Assembly: GCA_009746045.1 (NCBI GenBank)
Contig: RPFO01000065.1
Location: 7,490,862-7,554,861, forward strand
From: Mesostigma viride
Lineage: Eukaryota; Streptophyta; Mesostigmatophyceae; Mesostigmatales; Mesostigmataceae
DNA length: 64,000 nucleotides
Direction: 5' to 3'
Positions 1 through 10,506 of the stretch are shown one piece after another. A model generated the notes under the pieces. The model ran no database searches. It worked only from the letters and a program-made list of their open reading frames with translations, and was not told where the DNA came from. Position 1 is the first letter of the stretch. Each line of letters starts with the position of its first letter. Position numbers and translations under genes: made by a program.

Positions 1-493
1 CGTCGTCCGCTTGGGGATGTGGCAGCGGCGGCACCAGCACCACGAGGGCCTGCTTGTAGCGGCCAAGGCAGCCGTGCCACGCGTCGGATTGGAGGAGCCT
101 CTGTGCACGCTCGGGCCCATCTGGCAGATAGTGGGATGTGTAGACCACAGGGTCCATGGCCCCCCGATCGGAGATGAATGCCCGGCCCTGCTGACCCTGT
201 TGCTTCTCCCACTCGCGCTCGTACTCGCCCTGGCGTTCCAGAATGGCTTGCTGAAAGGAGAAAAAAAAGTCGGCGCTCTGGGGCGAGTCCGCGCACGTCT
301 GCACGGCATGCTCAAGTGACCGCTGTGTGTACTGCGGTCGCTCCGTCATGATGTTCCGCGCCACCTCAAAGATCGGGTGCAGGGACCCCTCAGGAAGGCG
401 GGCACAGATCTCACGGAAAAGGGTCGTCTTCCCCACCCCGCTGGCACCGCACAGGACGAGGTTGACCGGTGCTGGTGATAACGTCATACTCAT
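1..493 (-). CDS. P-loop ATPase of the AAA_28 / NadR-like kind (3' part missing)
   Basis: An open frame starts at the ATG at 493 on the minus strand and runs off the left edge, giving about 163 visible residues. A Walker A loop is plain near residues 15-22 (CGASGVGKTT). A Walker B-like stretch, FISDRGAMDPVVY, sits near residue 110. This pairing, with the aspartate followed by RG, is typical of the AAA_28 family (nucleoside/nucleotide kinase-like P-loop proteins). The 5' flank is a long pyrimidine tract on the coding strand (about 505-590), and no in-frame start lies close upstream; the ATG at 487 is an alternative. Third codon positions are GC-rich, as in the other genes here. The substrate cannot be told from the sequence. 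Family assignment is from motifs only. Confidence 0.6.
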   Translation of the reverse strand, partial: MSMTLSPAPVNLVLCGASGVGKTTLFREICARLPEGSLHPIFEVARNIMTERPQYTQRSLEHAVQTCADSPQSADFFFSFQQAILERQGEYEREWEKQQGQQGRAFISDRGAMDPVVYTSHYLPDGPERAQRLLQSDAWHGCLGRYKQALVVLVPPLPHPQADD

Positions 494-593
494 GATGATC
501 ACGCAAAGGAAAGCGGGCCAGAAGGAAGAAAAAAGGAAGAAGAGAAGAAAAAGAGAAAAAGAGAAGAAGAAGCTCGTCTGCGAGGCGATCCCC

Positions 594-957
594 TCAGCTC
601 CAACTAGGCAGAGCCTTTTGCGAGGTCAACCAGCTTAGCAGATCAAGCGGCAGGAGTGACGCAAGGTTATGAACAATGCAGAGTGCTGCCACGGGTCTCC
701 TGCAATCGGGCCTGTCTAAAAGCTTGCTGCTCGCCGTCGGGCCACCCTGCGTTGAACAAGGAGACGTGCGCCCATGGATACATCGAGCATGATTTTTCGC
801 CTGATCAGAAAGTGCCAGGTGTGTTACGCTGGGGAGAAGGTTTGGCAACACGTTCAGCCAAGGAAACACCGGTTGGTCGAGCATATAGTACGGCTTAGAA
901 AAGGTTATTCTCAGAGGTACTACAGTTTCTCTGTTAAATAAACTTGCTAAACATAAG
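594..957. other. Intergenic, no gene recognised
   Basis: Between the start of the ATPase gene and the first split-direct-repeat element I see no coding pattern. The short frames here are not supported by motifs. Confidence 0.4.
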
Positions 958-2921
958 TTCATGTCCCACGTAGCTCCCACAAAAACCAGCATCTTCATTA
1001 AAACAATAAGTGGAAGCATACATGTGACACTAATTGACATGCCCGGAGGCACGCCGTTCAAGGCCCTTCATGAAGTACGTTGCCCTAGAGGCAACCAAGA
1101 CAAGGGTGGGTGGGTGGGGAGCAAAGAAAGAGGCCGACAAAACCAGCCAGAGCGGCTTTTAGTCGCAAAACCTCCCTTATCCCTAGCTAACTGACGTCAT
1201 TAAACCCTTATGTTTAGTGGATGCTAGTAAGACGCTAACCGTACAGACCGGGGGTAGAATATCCCGAATCTGCACGGCTAGTATTAAATAATGCGTAGGT
1301 TGTTCTTTTCAGGGGCACTGCACCTCACGCCCCGTTCCGCCCGGGTATAATCAACCCAAGCGCGGAACGCACATTTTATTTAATTCATTTTTCAACCATG
1401 CACTATATTGCATCTACTAATCACAAAAGCTCTAGCCAAACAGCTACGAGTAAACACTGCGACCTATAAGCCGCTCATCCAGCGGCCTCTTGTTCCCGCA
1501 TTCACGTATAGAAGAAACTCCGTTCAAAGAACCCCGATTCATGTCCCACGTAGCTCCCACAAAAACCAGCATCTTCATTAAAACAATAAGTGGAAGCATA
1601 CATGTGACACTAATTGACATGCCCGGAGGCACGCCGTTCAAGGCCCTTCATGAAGTACGTTGCCCAATCACCCCCGCCCTGGCTTTCCCTTGAAGCCGCA
1701 CTCCACCTTGCTCGTTGTCACAAGTGACCGCCCTGCCGCAAAACGGGAGCCCCCCCACATCGGGAGGCGTGTGCCCGGCGGCTGTGGATGCATGGCCAGG
1801 CCCAAAAAGGCCCAGCGCATTTGCACTGCGATTGCGCACGGCCAGCCTATCATGACCCCTCTCGGGGCCCCGAGTCGGTACCGCTATGGCCGTCTCCCCA
1901 TAGACCCGGGGTGCTTCGAGAAAAAACGTGGACCTAGCCCAGGCCCCGCCAGCCCGGATGCCCGAGGCCACAGCCCCAGGCACCTGGCTGAACGAGAGTC
2001 CGTTCAGCCAAGACCGCATTCCCCCCGAGGTTTCTATGCGTGGGGAAAAAATTTCTAGCTTAGACGCTTTTCCCATCGCCGTCCCCAGCCCCAACCACCC
2101 CCCCCTCGGCGGAAGGCAATTGCAAAGTTTGCTGGCCAGCAGCAATTTCCGAAGAAAAAGCCGCAGGCCGCGGACCGAGACACGGGTCGCCAGTGCCAGC
2201 CATCCGGCTCCAACCCGGGGTGCAAGCATCCCCAGGTACGGAGCACCAGCTCGCGCACTGGGCCGACCAAGCGACAGTTGAGCACCTGTCACGGCATCCG
2301 GCCCACCAAAGACCCCAAGCTGGGGAAAAGGTGCGGACCGGAGGTAATCTTTTTCTTTTCTTTTAGTTAACCGGGCGAGGAACTACGCCTGGCCGGTTAA
2401 CAACTGGAAGTCTCACCACTGGCCAAGTGGCCAGTGCAACCAGTGCTTTTGGGATTTTGCTCCGCAGCACCCATAGCTGCGGCTGCCGCCGCAACGACAA
2501 CGAGCAAAGAAAGAGGCCGACAAAACCAGCCAGAGCGGCTTTTAGTCGCAAAACCTCCCTTATCCCTAGCTAACTGACGTCATTAAACCCTTATGTTTAG
2601 TGGATGCTAGTAAGACGCTAACCGTACAGACCGGGGGTAGAATATCCCGAATCTGCACGGCTAGTATTAAATAATGCGTAGGTTGTTCTTTTCAGGGGCA
2701 CTGCACCTCACGCCCCGTTCCGCCCGGGTATAATCAACCCAAGCGCGGAACGCACATTTTATTTAATTCATTTTTCAACCATGCACTATATTGCATCTAC
2801 TAATCACAAAAGCTCTAGCCAAACAGCTACGAGTAAACACTGCGACCTATAAGCCGCTCATCCAGCGGCCTCTTGTTCCCGCATTCACGTATAGAAGAAA
2901 CTCCGTTCAAAGAACCCCGAT
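958..2921 (-). mobile_element. Split-direct-repeat element SDR-0 (non-autonomous PAT/Kangaroo-like)
   Basis: Two repeats alternate. A1 is 958-1085 and A2 is 1538-1665, nearly identical. B1 is 1119-1538 and B2 is 2502-2921, 420 bp each and nearly identical. The order is A1, 33-bp spacer, B1 joined directly to A2, 836-bp internal region, B2. This A-B/A-B layout with a contiguous B1A2 is the split-direct-repeat form of PAT, Kangaroo and Ngaro tyrosine-recombinase retrotransposons. In those elements the long part carries the genes, so the coding strand here would be minus. No reverse transcriptase or recombinase is visible in the 836 bp; the minus-strand frame at 1648-2292 has no motif I know. 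I therefore call it non-autonomous. The spacer holds GGGTGGGTGGGTGGGG. Confidence 0.6.
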
Positions 2922-4276
2922 ATTTTGATACTACTAAAATAATAAAAATAGTAGCTTCACGATGCTAGTTCTTAATAGACCATAAACACATCACTCAACA
3001 GCCATGACCGCTAGACTCCATTCTGCCGGTTAAAGTAAGCCTACATCGTGTCTGTGGCTAATTTTGCGAATAGCAATCCGCGAGGCACATGCAATAGTGA
3101 AACGCCTGTGTGATCCTTCAATTCTCTCAAAAAACCTCGAAATCACGCGAAAACATAGATAGTCTAGCAGCAAGCGGGCTTCAATTGCATAACTCTGAAC
3201 GTAACCTCCACAATTAAATGTTTCTTACAAAGGTGCGATGAAGTAAGCCTATGGAAGAGGGATACATGCATGGACTAACAGCAAACAGCTCTTACCTTTG
3301 CGTCGGCACGGTTGACGGCTAAATTATGCTGCTATCAGCCTCATGAAGGTGTACTAGCTATGCCGAAGTTAAGGCCAGAGTGATAAGATACCCCCGTTTT
3401 CAGGCCACTAGCCGAGCTACTTTGCATTCCAATCGAAGGCCGTAGAGTTGAAAAGAAGACCATGCAACATAAGGTTGCGCCGCATTAAGATAAGGCAAAC
3501 ACACCACAGGCAACCTGCAGACGAGCCCTGTGTTCAAAGACGATGATGCATCCCTTTGGAAAAATGAAGCCTTGCTTTAGAACATTTTCAAGGTAATGAC
3601 CACAGGCTGTCGGAAATCCATATGCGGATAACGCATCATAAAAAGCCCTGTGTCTCCGTTCCATCACTGCGCTCAATCTTTCATAAGTCTTGTCATTTCC
3701 TGTGTGAGCACAGATTTTCGGACTCTACAGTAGCTGGCATTACGTCCGCCTGTTCCCCCGAACCTGCTTCAACTCAGCCTAAGAATTTTCGTGGGACTTG
3801 CAGGCTCCGTCCCCCAAATAATACGGTAATTTCTCCCTAACGATTTTTGTTCGATTACGAACACAGAGGCTAGGGATAAACGTCGCTGTCAGGTCATGTC
3901 ACATCCGGTCAAGAATGAATGGGTGGGGAACTGGGGTAGCCGTTTATATAATTAAAGCGGTGCGCGGTGGTTCAAGGTGCTGTCAACAGCATTGCTGTCA
4001 AAAATCAAAATTCTGCGCGGGGAGCCGCGGGGACAGGTCGACAGGGTGGACGTTTATAATTATGCGTGCTCCGTTTATTAGGGCCCGCCATGCGACACGT
4101 GGCGGCCAAACCGAGTTGCGCCAGCTGCGTGAAAGACGGAGCTAATTATTGGACATCCCGAGCAAAGCAGGCGCCAAGGCGTTTCGGAGAACACAGGTAG
4201 ACAATTTTGTCGTCATAATCTCAGGATTAGGATTGCGACATTCGTATATTGCGCGACAGGTCAACATCAATCTAGG
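2922..4276. other. Non-coding stretch, nothing recognised
   Basis: About 1.35 kb of moderately AT-rich DNA without a convincing open frame, splice pattern or repeat. The part from about 3840 is the presumed upstream region of the P450 gene. Confidence 0.4.
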
Positions 4277-4342
4277 ATGGCGACCCGCGTCGGTGCCCAA
4301 ATTCTCTGGTGTTCTCAACGTGCCAGCGATTCGGTTGCACGT

Positions 4343-4350
4343 TATTTAAA
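4343..4350 (+). promoter_or_regulatory. TATA-like box upstream of the P450 gene
   Basis: TATTTAAA lies about 140 bp before the likely start codon at 4484. If used, transcription would begin near 4375 and the apparent N-terminal extension from 4277 would not be translated. This is inference from sequence alone. Confidence 0.3.
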
Positions 4351-4483
4351 TGCGCAGCGAGGTACGACCCTGTATGTCGTCCGGCATTGGCAGCCGTTCC
4401 CTCCACGAATCCCGTGTGCCGTCTTACACAATTGGGAAGCACGAGGCTTTCCCCCGTCTTGCCGCTCAGCGAAGGCAGGTTTC

Positions 4484-5827
4484 ATGACCATGGCAGCTAT
4501 CGCTGTCGTAGAAGTTGAGAATTTCGATATCACACGGTTTGCAAAGGAATCTTTGCCGGTGGTCGTGGCTGAGCTGAACAAAGTGCATGGTCCGCTCCTC
4601 GAGCTTTTGCCTAATGATGGCAGCGAACCAGTTTTTGTTGCGACTCATCCCGGATTTGCGCAGCACGTACTCCGCCCCAACGGCAAATTCTCCCAGCGCT
4701 TTGGCAATCCGGAGGGGTTGGCGACATTACACATGCATGAACAAGGTGTAATTTGGAACAACACCGAGGAGGATTGGAAAGCAATTCGGAAATGCATTGA
4801 AAGCCAATTAACTGCCAAACAACTTCAACGGGCCGTGGAAATATCTCGGGAGGCCACGTTGTCGTATTGCCAACATTGGACCGGCACATCTGCGCCCATT
4901 GACGTTCTGAAGGAGCTGCGGGTGATCACTTTGGCGATAGTGCTGGAACTCTTCTTTGGCATCATCGGCAAACCGCATGGATTCCTGCTGCCGCTGACGG
5001 AAGAAGTGGTGGCATATTTCAAGGCCTGGGAGTACTGCCTGTTCAGATCCGGCGTGGAGGCGTCATCATCCCCCCGAGCACGACATGCCGTCGATGCAGT
5101 GAACGCCCTGACTGCAAGCATCACCAAGCTGATACCTGAAGCTCGCTCGGACTTCATGGACAAGCTGAAAACCTTGCAGTCTGAACACAACTGGTCGCAA
5201 GAGCAGATCGTTCAGATCGTGCTGGAAGTGGTGATCGCGGGGACTGACACGTCATCCGTCACCATGTCATATGCGCTGTTGGGCATGTGTGACCCACACC
5301 ACGTGGGTCTCGCGCAGCGAATACAAGCGCAGGCGACACAGCTCTGCGAGGCGATGGAGGCGGGTGAGGTACCCAAACAGGCAGCCTTGGACAAGCACAT
5401 GCCGACATTGCATAAGCTCTTGCTAGAGAGCATGCGGTTCAAGCCAGTGGGACCGGTAGTGCTCCGCAAATGCACGGCATCTGATCCTTATGGCGATGTT
5501 CCGCTGGAGCCAGGTGATCGTGTGATCCTCAACTTGGCTGCCATGCATCGGTCGGAAGATTTGTTTGAGCAGCCAGAGTCGTTCGACCCTGAGTGCAACT
5601 TTGCGGCTGAGTGCCCCAAGTTCGTGCCTTTTGGGAAAGGGCCCAAGGGTTGCGTCGGCCAACATCTGGCCAAGGTGGAGATGCTGGTGGTGATGTCCAC
5701 GCTGGTGCACAAATTCGACTTTTCGCTCGCCGAGGGTCAGGTTTCCCTGAACGAGCTGACCACTCATTGGGACATTGCCAATCAGCCTACCTCTCCGATT
5801 TACTTGGTGGCGAGACCAAGGTGCTAA
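4484..5827 (+). CDS. Cytochrome P450 monooxygenase, intronless, aromatase-like in places
   Basis: The frame is uninterrupted and ends at 5827. It encodes 447 residues from the ATG at 4484. The ATG at 4490 has a better context (ACCATGG), and the frame is also open back to an ATG at 4277. All core P450 signatures are present. The oxygen-binding I helix reads AGTDTS (about 5236). The K-helix ExxR is ESMR (5426-5437). The haem loop is FVPFGKGPKGCVGQ, with the axial cysteine codon at 5651-5653. The segment from ESMR through MHR resembles vertebrate aromatase (CYP19) in its spacing and in ESMR, LRK, ILN and MHR. I read that as distant similarity, not as evidence of steroid chemistry. No clear N-terminal membrane anchor is seen from 4484. 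Unlike the other complete genes here it has no introns. Substrate unknown. Confidence 0.9.
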   Translation: MTMAAIAVVEVENFDITRFAKESLPVVVAELNKVHGPLLELLPNDGSEPVFVATHPGFAQHVLRPNGKFSQRFGNPEGLATLHMHEQGVIWNNTEEDWKAIRKCIESQLTAKQLQRAVEISREATLSYCQHWTGTSAPIDVLKELRVITLAIVLELFFGIIGKPHGFLLPLTEEVVAYFKAWEYCLFRSGVEASSSPRARHAVDAVNALTASITKLIPEARSDFMDKLKTLQSEHNWSQEQIVQIVLEVVIAGTDTSSVTMSYALLGMCDPHHVGLAQRIQAQATQLCEAMEAGEVPKQAALDKHMPTLHKLLLESMRFKPVGPVVLRKCTASDPYGDVPLEPGDRVILNLAAMHRSEDLFEQPESFDPECNFAAECPKFVPFGKGPKGCVGQHLAKVEMLVVMSTLVHKFDFSLAEGQVSLNELTTHWDIANQPTSPIYLVARPRC

Positions 5828-6432
5828 CTCCCGAACTTGCATGCATGCATGCATAAAAATTTCGCATGCATACTATTGCCACGTTATGTAAAGAATTCTG
5901 GAACAGTGTCCAATTGTGAGATGTTTAGTCGTCAAGTTTTGAAGCTAGCTAGCTCATTCTTTTTTTATTCAATTGACTGTTGAGTGTCCTTGTCAAAACT
6001 GCTCACAAAACTAGACGTATGAATGAGACGTATGTCAGGTTTAATCGTTTACTTTTGCTAGATACAAAATATAATGAAACAACCTTAGCTTAGGTTTGCA
6101 TATAAATAGATGTCCGTCAGGAATCTGTGCTCGTGCATATGGCGCCATGAGCACATACCCTGAGCGCCATGCGAGCTATAGCTATATGAACAGTGTCTAT
6201 ATACACAGGCCAAAAATCCAATTGATATCTGCCCCATAATAAATTAAAAGTATATGCATGAGATTTCGTGATTTTATATAAGTCATCTTTGCCATTACTG
6301 CTGTTTATTATTGTAGTGGATTACGTTATGCGCCAGGCACGTGCCCGCTTTGCTAGCATTGCAGGCCGTGCCCCTGGCCTAGTGATCACGAACGAGCTTG
6401 GGGAGGGGGGCCGACTTTAAACAAGCAGAATT
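5828..6432. other. P450 3' flank, AT-rich, no gene
   Basis: A short GCAT repeat (about 5839-5855) follows the stop codon. The rest is AT-rich with no coding signal. Confidence 0.4.
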
Positions 6433-7580
6433 CACTAGCTGACCTCATTTATGCCGACGACATCACGCTCATCGAGAAGCCGGAGTCTGCCCAACTTTGG
6501 CTGGACTGCCTAGTGCCTGGCGCTCGAGGCTCGGGCGGTTGGTCTAGAAATCAGCCCCAAAACAAAGGCCCTGGCCCTCGGTATGGCAGTGCCCCCGCCC
6601 ACACTCCGCCTCTTAGACGCCGACACCGAGGTAAACTACCCCACTTCCGGCCGCTTCAAGCTGCTCGGCAGTTGGCTTCCCGACTGCCAGGACGACCTGA
6701 CGACACGGATCGGCATGGCGTGGGCGCAACTCCATGACCACCGCCGCTGGTGAAGCAACCCCGCCCTACCCCAGATCGTCAAGCGTGACCTCTTCAAGGT
6801 CGTCATTCTGACGATCCTGACCTACGGCGCTGAGACCTGGACACTGACGCAGGACGGCTGGAGCAACGACTCGACGGCAACGTCACCAAGATGCTGCGCA
6901 ATTAATTAATTAATTAATTAATTAATTGATTAAACTCGTGCTCCCGTTGGGGAGTCACGGAGCACCGAAGTGCTTTTAATCCCTGAGTGTGCACAACAGG
7001 AGAAAGGGCAGAGACCCCCAGTCTCCTAATTCATGCCTAAGGCATGCCACAGCTGCATGCGGGCACGCTATAGCTAAACGGACACGCTAACGATCCGGCA
7101 GTCTGTGGGTGCAATAAGACCCATCATGTGAGCATATCATAACAAGGAGCGTGGGCAAGTAATCTGATCATAGCCAGGACGTAGCATGGCTGTACAAGGA
7201 CTGTGCTGCGCAAGGCCGTGTTGTCCCCTTTGGTTTGCACATTAGTAATGAGGATTTGTACTATGATTTGCCCTATGTTTCCCACATTCTTAGGCACAGG
7301 CGCCTGGGCCTAGCTGGGCACCTAGCCCGCACAGATCAGGTAGACACATCAGATAGACTAGCTGGCACCAAGCCCGCCCAGCGCCAGCCTGGGCGTTATG
7401 TCCTCACCTGGCGTGCCCCAAGCCGCACGCGGCAGGGCCCGGCCACCTGTGGACTTTTCGTGATAGATCGACTCGGCATGGACATGTGCTACCCTAGACG
7501 TGACGGGCTCGATCACACCCGGGCAGCCTCCTGGTTTGTCTGTCATATGGCGCATGGCTTCTCACGAGCCACGAGCCACG
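6433..7580 (+). pseudogene. Degraded LINE reverse transcriptase (ORF2) fragment
   Basis: Translated in shifting frames, 6433-6510 gives LADLIYADDITLIEKP, which contains the YADD catalytic box of non-LTR reverse transcriptases. Downstream, 6700-6890 gives a segment with ILTYGAETWTLT, a typical LINE ORF2 post-RT motif. The fragment resumes at 7213 after an inserted retroposon, with VSHILRHRRLGLAGHLART. Stops and frameshifts interrupt it, so it cannot be functional. A close relative on the minus strand lies at 17185-17935. Both the 5' end and the 3' end of the element are missing. Confidence 0.8.
6901..7203 (-). mobile_element. 5'-truncated LINE 3'-UTR copy inserted in the RT relic
   Basis: The insertion splits the RT frame and is flanked by the 9-bp duplication TGCTGCGCA (6892-6900 and 7204-7212). 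On the minus strand it ends with a hairpin (CTCCC, loop CAAC, GGGAG; 6941-6954) followed by an (AATT)n tail at 6901-6929. Related copies lie at 15837-16115 and 51487-51600. The tail, target-site duplication and 5' truncation are marks of target-primed reverse transcription. Confidence 0.7.
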
Positions 7581-7699
7581 AGGTAGCCATGGCTGACGGC
7601 GGAGCTCGTAACTTTCACGTTTGGGCACCAATTTCGGCCGTGAATATCGCAATCGCTTCGTCTTTCTAAGAATCCGTGTACACGCTGATATAATTTTCC

Positions 7700-9668
7700 G
7701 AAGCTATTACGCAATGTATGTCGAGCAAACGCTCCTCCGCGCAACGCAGCCTGGCGGCTGCGCTAAGCCCTGAAAATATACATCTGCAGCTCCGGCTGCA
7801 GCCTCGCCCTCAGGTCCGGAAGGCAGTGCATGACACTAGTCGCGCACTGGTGGTCGCCCAGATCCCTCCCGAGCTTTCCTCGCCCTCTGCATCGCCTGAG
7901 CCCAACGCAGCCACCCGGCCTGCCGAGCCGCATTGGGACGAGATCACCTTTGACAGCAACGCACCTGGCTATACTGGACTCGCAGCCCAGGAGCCTTCAT
8001 GGAAGACGTGTTTTTCGGCACGCACGCTTCGCTTGTCAACCTGTGCTCGCACCTCATCTCCCACAACCGCGGCCGCTGGCCAAGTGGCCAGCCTTTCATC
8101 CCCGCCGAAGATCTCCCAAAAATTCTCGATCCGCATGAATCAGTCGCCCCCGGCTCCAGCGCTTCGCCCTCTGCTCCCTCCTCGGGCGCTCCGACGCCGA
8201 GATCTGGGCTTCCCCACCGCCCCACCCCACCGTCGCGAGCGACACCATCATCCGCAACCTCCTTAAGGAAGCTTTCGAGCAGCACGTGACTCGACCCCTC
8301 GCTGCAGATGTGGCGGCAATGGTCCGCACGCTGGCTACTGAGCTCCCTCACCTTTCCACGTACCGGCCACCGTCACCTCCACCTCTGGCCGGACACCCTC
8401 CTCGCCTCCTCCACCGCCCCGGCCCACCCCCGCCTCCGACGCCATCACCGCCAGTCTGCGACATCAACCAGCGCGCCTCAAGGACAACACCATCGCCATC
8501 GAGTGCCTGCAAAACACCGCAGGCCTCACCGCCCAGGCGGTAGTGAAGGACATTGCCGCCAAGCCAGCCCCCGCTCAGTAGCCGGCCCGGCTGGCGATGC
8601 CCCTCGATCCGGCCCACCCAGACCTGGGCGGACATGCTCAAGCAACACACTGGCCACCTCCACCACCTCCGCCGTCGCAGCACGGCTCCAGCAGCAGACG
8701 CTCGATCGACCTCCGCGAGGAGGCTGAGCTCGCCAAGCGCAGCCTTAACGTCATCCGCGTCAAGAACTTCGACCTGGTGGAATGTGAGAATTCCGAGAAG
8801 CTTGCACGTGCGTTTGAGAGAGATCGAAATCCTTGGTCGCATGGGCCTTAATCTTGGTGAGATCGAGCTGGTCGCCCACCGCCTTCCCCACTCGCGGGGT
8901 AAGGCAGGGGCGCCCCCGCTTCTTCTCAGTCCTTTAACAACCCGGCGGACAAGCTTTCTTTTCTCAGACGCCGCAAGCGGCTCGATCGAGAAGACTCACT
9001 TCACCCTGGACGACGACTTGACCCTGGCGCAGCAATAACGGCGACGGGAGCTATGCATGGCCGACCTAGTATACCTTCAGCTCCGGCAGACCACGGCGGG
9101 GAAGCCGGTTTACTGGAAGGGGGCGGCCATCTACGTCGGCCACAAGCCCTGGCATGCACGCGACCCCCGCGGCCCCATGCAGCGACTCCAGACGCCCCTG
9201 CATGATGAGCTTAGTAGGGGAATACAGCAGTAGCAGTGTAGAATAGTCCTGAAGGCCTAGCCACCGTGGCCTTGTACATGTACGTACGCCTACTATATGC
9301 ACTATACCTGCTTATGCATTAGCATTATTTAGTCTTGTACAAGTGTGCCTATGATGTGCCACACACCAGATGATGCCTAGCTTTATTTAGTTATGCTGTG
9401 CCCACGCAGGGAGTTACTCTCTGCTGAGAAGCCATGCCCTAGCTCGCCTTTGTATTGCCATGCTGCTCTTCCCCCCCTATGCCAGCGCCTTCCGGTAGGT
9501 GCTAGGATGTCATAGGGGTGCCGCAGGTGCACTTTGTGCACCGGCAGAGCAGGTGTATAGTTTACACCCTACTACACTTGCAGGAAGTAGCCCAGAGTGT
9601 ATTAATTAAAGGCCATATGCCCCTTCTCAGGGATATGTGCGACATATACAGTCCCAGCGGAGTTATGT
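7700..9668 (+). pseudogene. LINE ORF1-like relic plus 3' untranslated region
   Basis: Several frames together give an ORF1-type protein. KEAFEQHVT (about 8263) aligns with the relic at 46700. LPHSRGKA (about 8885) and FTLDDDLTLAQQ (about 9000) align with the minus-strand ORF1 at 16260-16732. Frameshifts and a stop after LAQQ show decay. From about 9240 to 9668 the sequence is untranslated and matches, inverted, the DNA at 45760-45930. It ends in a hairpin-like ATATGT...ACATAT (about 9633) just before the (CAATT)n array. No RT is present between this ORF1-like part and the 3' end. Confidence 0.6.
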
Positions 9669-10475
9669 TTCAATTCAATTCAATTCAATTCAATTCAATT
9701 CAATTCAATTCAATTCAATTCAATTCAATTCAATTCAATTCAATTCAATTCAATTCAATTCAATTCAATTCAATTCAATTCAATTCAATTCAATTCAATT
9801 CAATTCAATTCAATTCAATTCAATTCAATTCAATTCAATTCAATTCAATTCAATTCAATTCAATTCAATTCAATTCAATTCAATTCAGTTCAATTCAATT
9901 CAATTCAATTCAATTCAGTTCAATTCAATTCAATTCAATTCAATTCAATTCAATTCAATTCAATTCAATTCAATTCAATTCAATTCAATTCAATTCAATT
10001 CAATTCAATTCAATTCAATTCAATTCAATTCAATTCAATTCAATTCAATTCAATTCAATTCAATTCAATTCAATTCAATTCAATTTTGTTTGATTCGATT
10101 CAATTCAATTCAATTCGATTCAATTCAATTCAATTCAATTCAATTCAATTCAATTCAATTCAATTCAATTCAATTCAATTCAATTCAATTCAATTCAATT
10201 CAATTCAATTCAATTCAATTCAATTCAATTCAATTCAATTCAATTCAATTCAATTCAATTCAATTCAATTCAATTCAATTCAATTCAATTCAATTCAATT
10301 CAATTCAATTCAATTCAATTCAATTCAATTCAATTCAATTCAATTCAATTCAATTCAATTCAATTCAATTCAATTCAATTCAATTCAATTCAATTCAATT
10401 CAGTTCAATTCAATTCAATTCAGTTCAATTCAATTCGATTCAATTCAATTCAATTCAATTCAATTCAATTCAATT
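9669..10475. repeat. (CAATT)n pentanucleotide array, about 160 copies
   Basis: An almost pure 807-bp array with a few substituted units (around 9887, 9917 and 10085-10117). It starts directly after a LINE 3' end, so I read it as a greatly expanded LINE tail. The long FNSIQ frames in it are artefacts of the 15-bp (three-unit) translation period. Confidence 0.95.
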
Positions 10476-10506
10476 TCTGAGCTATCTGCTCATTTTATAG
10501 TTATGT

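Noticed and set aside
1648-2292. 214-codon minus-strand frame in SDR-0
   Set aside because: No domain or codon pattern; spans the element's internal region and part of repeat A2.
4277-4483. N-terminal 69-codon extension of the P450
   Set aside because: It covers a TATA-like box, has no P450 feature, and two better-placed ATGs follow.
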